Shown in pieces: positions 53,253-57,391 of a stretch of 57,391 bases of DNA (position 1 is its first letter; each line of letters opens with the position of its first letter). The DNA comes from WVZH01 sp034430895 (GTDB taxonomy: Bacteria > Chloroflexota > Anaerolineae > Anaerolineales > E44-bin32), in the NCBI GenBank assembly GCA_034430895.1, contig DAOUDW010000076.1, positions 1 to 57,391 of the forward strand. The letters run 5' to 3'. Position numbers and translations under genes: made by a program. The notes under the pieces are model-generated. The model was given only the letters and a program-made list of their open reading frames with translations, was not told the origin of the DNA and ran no database searches.

Positions 53253-54414
53253 GGAACACCTCAAGGGCCTCTTGATACGCCATCTCGATGTTTTCTGCAA
53301 CTCTCTGCCAATCGTGACGAAGGGTAAATTGTTCGGCGCCGCGATGAAGTTTTTCCCTAACCTGAGAATCCAGCAAGATTTTTGCCAGCGCATCACTAAA
53401 TTGTTCAATGTCGTATCGCACGACGATGCCTGCCTCCCCATCAATCCCGTCCAGCGTGTCACCGGCATCAGTCATCACGATCGGTAATCCACAAGTCATC
53501 GCCTCGAGGAACGTCAGCGGAAAACCCGTGAATCTTGGTGTCACGAAAACATCCGCGTCCCGAAACGCCGCAAGTTTGTCATCTCCGGAAAGGTAACCGC
53601 AAAAGATGACTCGATCCCCAAGGTCAAGCATTTCGACGATTTCTTTCAATTGGGGTAGATACCCATCATCAAATCCCGCGATGACCAACCGGGCAGTCCC
53701 CACTTTTTCGAGCAAATTTGTGAAGGCATGCAGAAGAAAATCCAGGCCTTTGCTTTCATGTATCCTTCCCAGATAGAAAACAACCGGCAGGTTGCCCAGA
53801 TCATACTTGCGTCGAAAATGACCTCTCTCTGGCAGGGCTTCATACTTTTTCCGGTCAATTCCATTGGGAACAATTCGGATTTTCGCAATGTCGGCGTCCA
53901 TATCGGTATACGCCTTGCCTTCACGCTGATTCAATGCCAACAATCTCGCTGCGTCCTTTACGATTCGATAGCCGATCAAACGGTCGAAGAATGATTTCCA
54001 CCTGCCGAGTCGTCCGCTTGTGGGGAGAACTCCGTGCGCTTGGAGTACATAGGGCACTTTCCCTTTTGCATAGCCATAGGCAACGACATTGAGAAACGTC
54101 CTCAAATCATGCATATGGACCACATCGCAGCCATGAAATTCCCGGCGGGACGCCCACAGCAATGCAGGAGCAAGGAATAGTTTATAGCGATAAGCCAATT
54201 GGTTGTTCAGATTGCGTAAGTAGTAAACCCGTATCCCGTCCGTATGCGCGAACCCGGCGGGCAAACGTGACGACTGATCATTTACGTCCGTCGTGAAGAC
54301 ACACACATCATGTCCCTGCTGCACCTGTACCCGGGCAAGTTCATACGCCACGGTTGGTCCGCCACCGTAACCGGTGGCAGGGATGAATGCAGGAACGACG
54401 TGGATGATTTTCAC
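53224..54414 (-). CDS. Glycosyltransferase family 4
   Basis: The 396-residue protein has the N-terminal GYGGGPTVAYELARVQVQQGH, DVVHMHDLRTF, IVPNGIDRKKYE, YLGRIHESKGLDFLLHAF, and GFPLTFLEAMTCGLPIVMTDAG, the E-x7-E-type donor region of GT4/GT-B enzymes that use nucleotide sugars. It probably adds a sugar to a growing surface glycan. Start ATG 54414 overlaps the end of the next gene by four bases. Confidence 0.9.
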   Translation of the reverse strand: MKIIHVVPAFIPATGYGGGPTVAYELARVQVQQGHDVCVFTTDVNDQSSRLPAGFAHTDGIRVYYLRNLNNQLAYRYKLFLAPALLWASRREFHGCDVVHMHDLRTFLNVVAYGYAKGKVPYVLQAHGVLPTSGRLGRWKSFFDRLIGYRIVKDAARLLALNQREGKAYTDMDADIAKIRIVPNGIDRKKYEALPERGHFRRKYDLGNLPVVFYLGRIHESKGLDFLLHAFTNLLEKVGTARLVIAGFDDGYLPQLKEIVEMLDLGDRVIFCGYLSGDDKLAAFRDADVFVTPRFTGFPLTFLEAMTCGLPIVMTDAGDTLDGIDGEAGIVVRYDIEQFSDALAKILLDSQVREKLHRGAEQFTLRHDWQRVAENIEMAYQEALEVFREGLHRRRS

Positions 54415-55634
54415 TGTCCTTGTTTATCCTTGTCGCGCTGCCGGTGGTTCGCGGCCGATCCCATCCTTACTTCATCAAGAACATCGCCAAGATGATGGGC
54501 AATATTGCGCCATTCAAAATTCTGCTTTACCAACGTACGACCTTCGGCCTGCATCCGCTTCACTTCTGCCGGCCTTTCCTTGATACGCACAATGTGTTTG
54601 ATGATGTCATCTGCATTACCTGCGTAAAGCACCGTGTCGCCAACTGCTGTGGATATTCCGGGTAGCGGCGTGCAGATCACTGGGATTTCACATGACATAT
54701 ATTCGAGTAGCTTTAGCGGAAGGGCTCCGCTTGCCACGGGGTTATATCCGAATGGGACTAATCCGACGTCCATCAGGGAGACATACCTGGGGACCTGCTC
54801 GTAGGGGACGGTTCCGATAAAAAGAACCTGATCGGCCACACCAAATTCCTGAGTCAGCAATCTGCAGGAATCCAAGCCGCCTTCTTCTCCCAGGACAAGA
54901 AGCCTGACCTTGTGTCCTTTGTCGCGAAGTGCTGCCAAAGCCCTAAGTGTTGGTCGTAAATCCACCCATTCGCGCAGCACGCCAACATAACCCATCACGA
55001 AGCTGTCTTCGATCCCCAATTCTTTCCGCAGGTCACGGCTATCCCTTTTGGAGAATAATGAAGTGTCGACCCCGTTGGGCAATACGATGTATTTTTCCTG
55101 ATATCGGGCAGGCAAATTGAGCGCCTCGGTCGTCAATGTCACCTTCTCTGCAATATGAAGATTGCATCGCAACATCAGGCTCGCAAACATACCCCCAAAA
55201 GGCCTGAGCACCGGACTAATTTGCGGGGAGGTCCGAATCATGGCGGGTAAATCGTCCGCCAAATCGTATACTGTTTTTACGCCTCTTCTCTTCATCATCA
55301 CGCTGAGAAACAGCCCTGAGACAAGCGTGTTGTAATTAAAGTGAACGTCAAAATCACCCAGCTGACGCAAGCGTCTTCCGAGGGTAAAAAGCGAAAGCAT
55401 TTCCTGCAAAATGGGACTGATCTTTATCGTGGTGAAGTACTGAACGTTAACGTGTGGCCATATGTCTTCGACGCCCCGATTGTATTGATCCGCATCTACC
55501 TGTGCCTCTTTCCACCAATCCTTAATGCTGAGAATTGTAACTTCATGATTTCTCAAGAGATCGCGGATAAATTCATGCAGCCGATTGTGGGCAGAACGCT
55601 TCAAATCAACGATGGATGTTATCAGGATGCGCAC
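54411..55634 (-). CDS. Glycosyltransferase family 4
   Basis: The 407-residue protein has a GT-B fold: IVLPNGVDTSLFSKRD, MGYVGVLREWVDLRPTLRAL and FGYNPVASGALPLKLLEYMSCEIPVICTP. The N-terminal domain (SAHNRLHEFIRDLL) has RLHEF where others have GG. Together with the two downstream GT4 genes it forms a run of three, coded in the same direction with overlapping ends, so a chain of several sugars is likely built by them. Confidence 0.88.
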   Translation of the reverse strand: MRILITSIVDLKRSAHNRLHEFIRDLLRNHEVTILSIKDWWKEAQVDADQYNRGVEDIWPHVNVQYFTTIKISPILQEMLSLFTLGRRLRQLGDFDVHFNYNTLVSGLFLSVMMKRRGVKTVYDLADDLPAMIRTSPQISPVLRPFGGMFASLMLRCNLHIAEKVTLTTEALNLPARYQEKYIVLPNGVDTSLFSKRDSRDLRKELGIEDSFVMGYVGVLREWVDLRPTLRALAALRDKGHKVRLLVLGEEGGLDSCRLLTQEFGVADQVLFIGTVPYEQVPRYVSLMDVGLVPFGYNPVASGALPLKLLEYMSCEIPVICTPLPGISTAVGDTVLYAGNADDIIKHIVRIKERPAEVKRMQAEGRTLVKQNFEWRNIAHHLGDVLDEVRMGSAANHRQRDKDKQGQ

Positions 55635-55697
55635 ACGTGTACTCTCATCTTGTGGTTCATGCCGATGTGTCCCGGAATACCGGTTTCGATGCCACGC

Positions 55698-57391
55698 TCA
55701 TCGTTTCATCCGATGCTTCAAGACCATCAAAGCCACTCCCAGGCCGTGCAGCACGGGGTTCGCCGAGTGACTCTGCTCGTGATACAGACACGATATCGAG
55801 GCTTCCCGAATGCGCAAGCCCGCCCTGCGCGCCTGGACTAGAGTCTCCACACTGAAGCCAAATCCGTCCTCGCGGATCTCCAGTACATCCAGGCTTTGTT
55901 CTCCATATGCCCGGAAACAGCTCTGGGAATCCGTGATACGCCCCTTACCGCCGAAGTTGTACAAAAACGTGATCACGTCGATGCCGAATTTTCGATAGCG
56001 GGCCACATTGTTGTCTTTGCCCAGAAAACGAGAGCCGATCACCAGATCGGCTTCGCCTCGCTGTAACGGCGCAATCACCTCCGGAATTTCATCCGGGTTA
56101 TGCTGTCCGTCGCCATCCAAGGTGATCAACATTTTGACACCCGCCGCGCGGCCCACATTCAGGCAAGTCCGTGCAGCTGCACCCGGCCCCATATTCGTCG
56201 GATGACGCACCACCAGCGCGCCAGCGGCCCGAGCCTCCTCAGCAGTCCCATCCGCCGAACCGTCATCCACCACCACGACCAGATCCGCATGTCGGCTAGA
56301 TTTTTCGACCACGCCGGCAATAAAATCGGCTTCGTTGTAGCAAGGAATCGCCACCAGGATTTCCGTATGCGCTGCGATCTGTGAGACGACATCGTCGACA
56401 TTCACAACCGCACAATCCGCGCCGCCTCGTTTCGTCATGAAAAGCACCGCACGCAACCCAACGACTGCCACCAGCGCCTGGCCGATCAGCCAACCAACCG
56501 CCATCGAATGCAGCTGCAGTGACTCAACCGCCACGAAGGGATAAACCAGCGTAATTCCAAAGATCAAACCCGAGAGCAAGTTCATTTCGCCCACATGCTT
56601 GCGCACCCGCAGCGCTGAAAAATACATACTGTTGAAAGCCATCAAAGGCGAGGCCAGGGCCAACCAGCGCAGCAGTGTCGCCGCATTGGATGCATAACTG
56701 ACTCCGAAAATGCCCAGCAGGGCGGGTGCCCCGAAACCCACAGCGCAAGCCAGCGGGAGCGTTATTACCAACGCATACCGTCCGGCTCGCATCAGGATGG
56801 GGCGCAAATCGGTGGGTGTGAATGAGCCTTCCGCGAAGGCGGACTGCGCCAACGCCGTTGCCGGGCTGGCGATGAACGAGCAAAGCATCCAGGCCACATA
56901 GACATGCGCGCTCGCTTCCGAACCGAGGAGCTCCAATGTCAGTGGAGTAACGAGCAGTATAGGTGCCCGGTAGAGTAAATCGGCCGTGTAATTACCGATC
57001 GAATACGGAATCAACTGGCCCAACACGCGCTTCGACCAGTCCGGGCGTGGGCGGTAACCAGGCTCAAGGCGAGGTAAAAACAAGAACAAGCCCAAGCCGT
57101 CGGCCAGGGCTGTAGCGATCGCCAACGCCGCTACGATTCCTACCGCACCGAATCCTGTCAGCGCGACGATGAATATCAAACGCAAGACGCTCAGGAAAAG
57201 CACCTGCCAGAAGGCGTACTTCGCATCCCTGCGGGCCAGGTAACTCAACTGAAGCAGTGTGCTTGCGCTTGTAACGCTGATTAAAAACACAAAGCCAAGG
57301 GCATAACTTGATTTGGTCGCCAGGATGGTCAACGAGGGCGTCCACAGCTTGATCCCGATCAGGAAAACCCCACCGCACAGGAACGCCACGA
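55698..57391 (-). CDS. Flippase-glycosyltransferase (Wzx/MATE-like plus GT2) fusion, cut by right edge
   Basis: The frame is open to the right edge; the part seen (563 residues) has about ten membrane helices of a polysaccharide-flippase-like (Wzx/MurJ/MATE) domain up to about residue 325, then a cytoplasmic GT2 domain: VAIPCYNEADFIAGVVE, VVVVDDGSADGT, TLDGDGQHNPDEIPEV and VIGSRFLGK, with a late TDSQSCFRAYG. GT2 enzymes of this DPM1-like kind often load a sugar onto a lipid carrier. A fusion would link lipid-linked sugar synthesis and flipping. The C-terminus is complete. The real start lies outside the window. Confidence 0.82.
   Translation of the reverse strand, partial: VAFLCGGVFLIGIKLWTPSLTILATKSSYALGFVFLISVTSASTLLQLSYLARRDAKYAFWQVLFLSVLRLIFIVALTGFGAVGIVAALAIATALADGLGLFLFLPRLEPGYRPRPDWSKRVLGQLIPYSIGNYTADLLYRAPILLVTPLTLELLGSEASAHVYVAWMLCSFIASPATALAQSAFAEGSFTPTDLRPILMRAGRYALVITLPLACAVGFGAPALLGIFGVSYASNAATLLRWLALASPLMAFNSMYFSALRVRKHVGEMNLLSGLIFGITLVYPFVAVESLQLHSMAVGWLIGQALVAVVGLRAVLFMTKRGGADCAVVNVDDVVSQIAAHTEILVAIPCYNEADFIAGVVEKSSRHADLVVVVDDGSADGTAEEARAAGALVVRHPTNMGPGAAARTCLNVGRAAGVKMLITLDGDGQHNPDEIPEVIAPLQRGEADLVIGSRFLGKDNNVARYRKFGIDVITFLYNFGGKGRITDSQSCFRAYGEQSLDVLEIREDGFGFSVETLVQARRAGLRIREASISCLYHEQSHSANPVLHGLGVALMVLKHRMKR

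Noticed and set aside
53253..53468. N-terminal extension of the GT4 gene at 52194
   Set aside because: It overlaps the upstream GT4 coding region and lacks family similarity; a GTG start with a good ribosome-binding site lies at 53252.
48270..57391. Phage or transposon genes in the glycan region
   Set aside because: All the long frames match envelope-glycan families and no transposase is seen.

Overview
The window reads as a chromosomal segment of a bacterium that is probably a member of Chloroflexota (Anaerolineae-like). This is inferred from the gene families and style: large WD40 lipoproteins with Pro/Thr linkers, a Tad pilus locus without any outer-membrane secretin, DUF1616 and LCP proteins beside glycan genes, and very large polytopic membrane proteins. 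No rRNA, tRNA, CRISPR array, integrase or transposase was seen, so the assignment rests on style and not on a marker gene.

Layout. (1) 1-1230: a secreted protein cut by the left edge and a small polytopic membrane protein, both on the minus strand, with strong hairpins around them. (2) 1230-2196: no convincing gene, but structured inverted repeats. (3) 2197-6132: a 1311-residue WD40 lipoprotein. (4) 6454-25353: a 19-kb, all plus-strand cluster that is the main feature. It opens with ParA and ParB homologues and an unknown 105-aa protein, then Tad (Flp) assembly genes: CpaB-like SAF protein, CpaE/TadZ-like ATPase, CpaF/TadA motor ATPase, TadB and TadC. After an embedded RHH/MazF-type toxin-antitoxin pair, an unknown secreted protein and a repeat-rich spacer come a 52-aa Flp-like pilin, two TadE-like and one TadG-like pseudopilins. 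Without a break these run into type IV secretion (T4SS)-like genes: a 4-TM protein, a VirB2-like protein, a TrbL/VirB6-like protein, a PrgI/VirB3-like protein, a VirB4 ATPase and an M23 peptidase. No relaxase, coupling protein, secretin or prepilin peptidase is present. I regard this Tad plus T4SS-like arrangement as the candidate undescribed system of the window.

(5) 25350-25710: intergenic repeats related to those at 16.0-16.5 kb. (6) 25780-29351, minus strand: DoxX-like protein, an isoprenylcysteine-methyltransferase-like protein, a small LiaF-like membrane protein, and rpe and rpiA of the pentose phosphate pathway. (7) 29668-35394: a 1908-aa zinc-ribbon polytopic membrane protein. (8) 35574-37040: gene decay, with an acyltransferase lacking its middle and a 20-codon stump of an SGNH hydrolase. 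(9) 37142-43105, plus strand: an ABC exporter (one ATPase and two different permeases), an M1 metallopeptidase lipoprotein and a WD40 protein. (10) 43174-57391, minus strand: a surface-glycan region with an LCP protein, a CPBP protease, two methyltransferases, a DUF1616 protein, a polytopic glycosyltransferase-like protein, an alkaline-phosphatase-superfamily enzyme, a thymidylate-kinase-like protein, three GT4 glycosyltransferases and a flippase-GT2 fusion cut by the right edge.

How they work together (inference): the motor (CpaF, TadB/C) would assemble Flp pili through a single membrane, VirB4/VirB6/VirB3-like parts would form or feed a second channel in the same envelope complex, the M23 enzyme would open peptidoglycan, and ParA/ParB and TadZ-like proteins would place the machine or segregate the locus. 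The right half makes and attaches a cell-surface polysaccharide or glycoprotein glycan.
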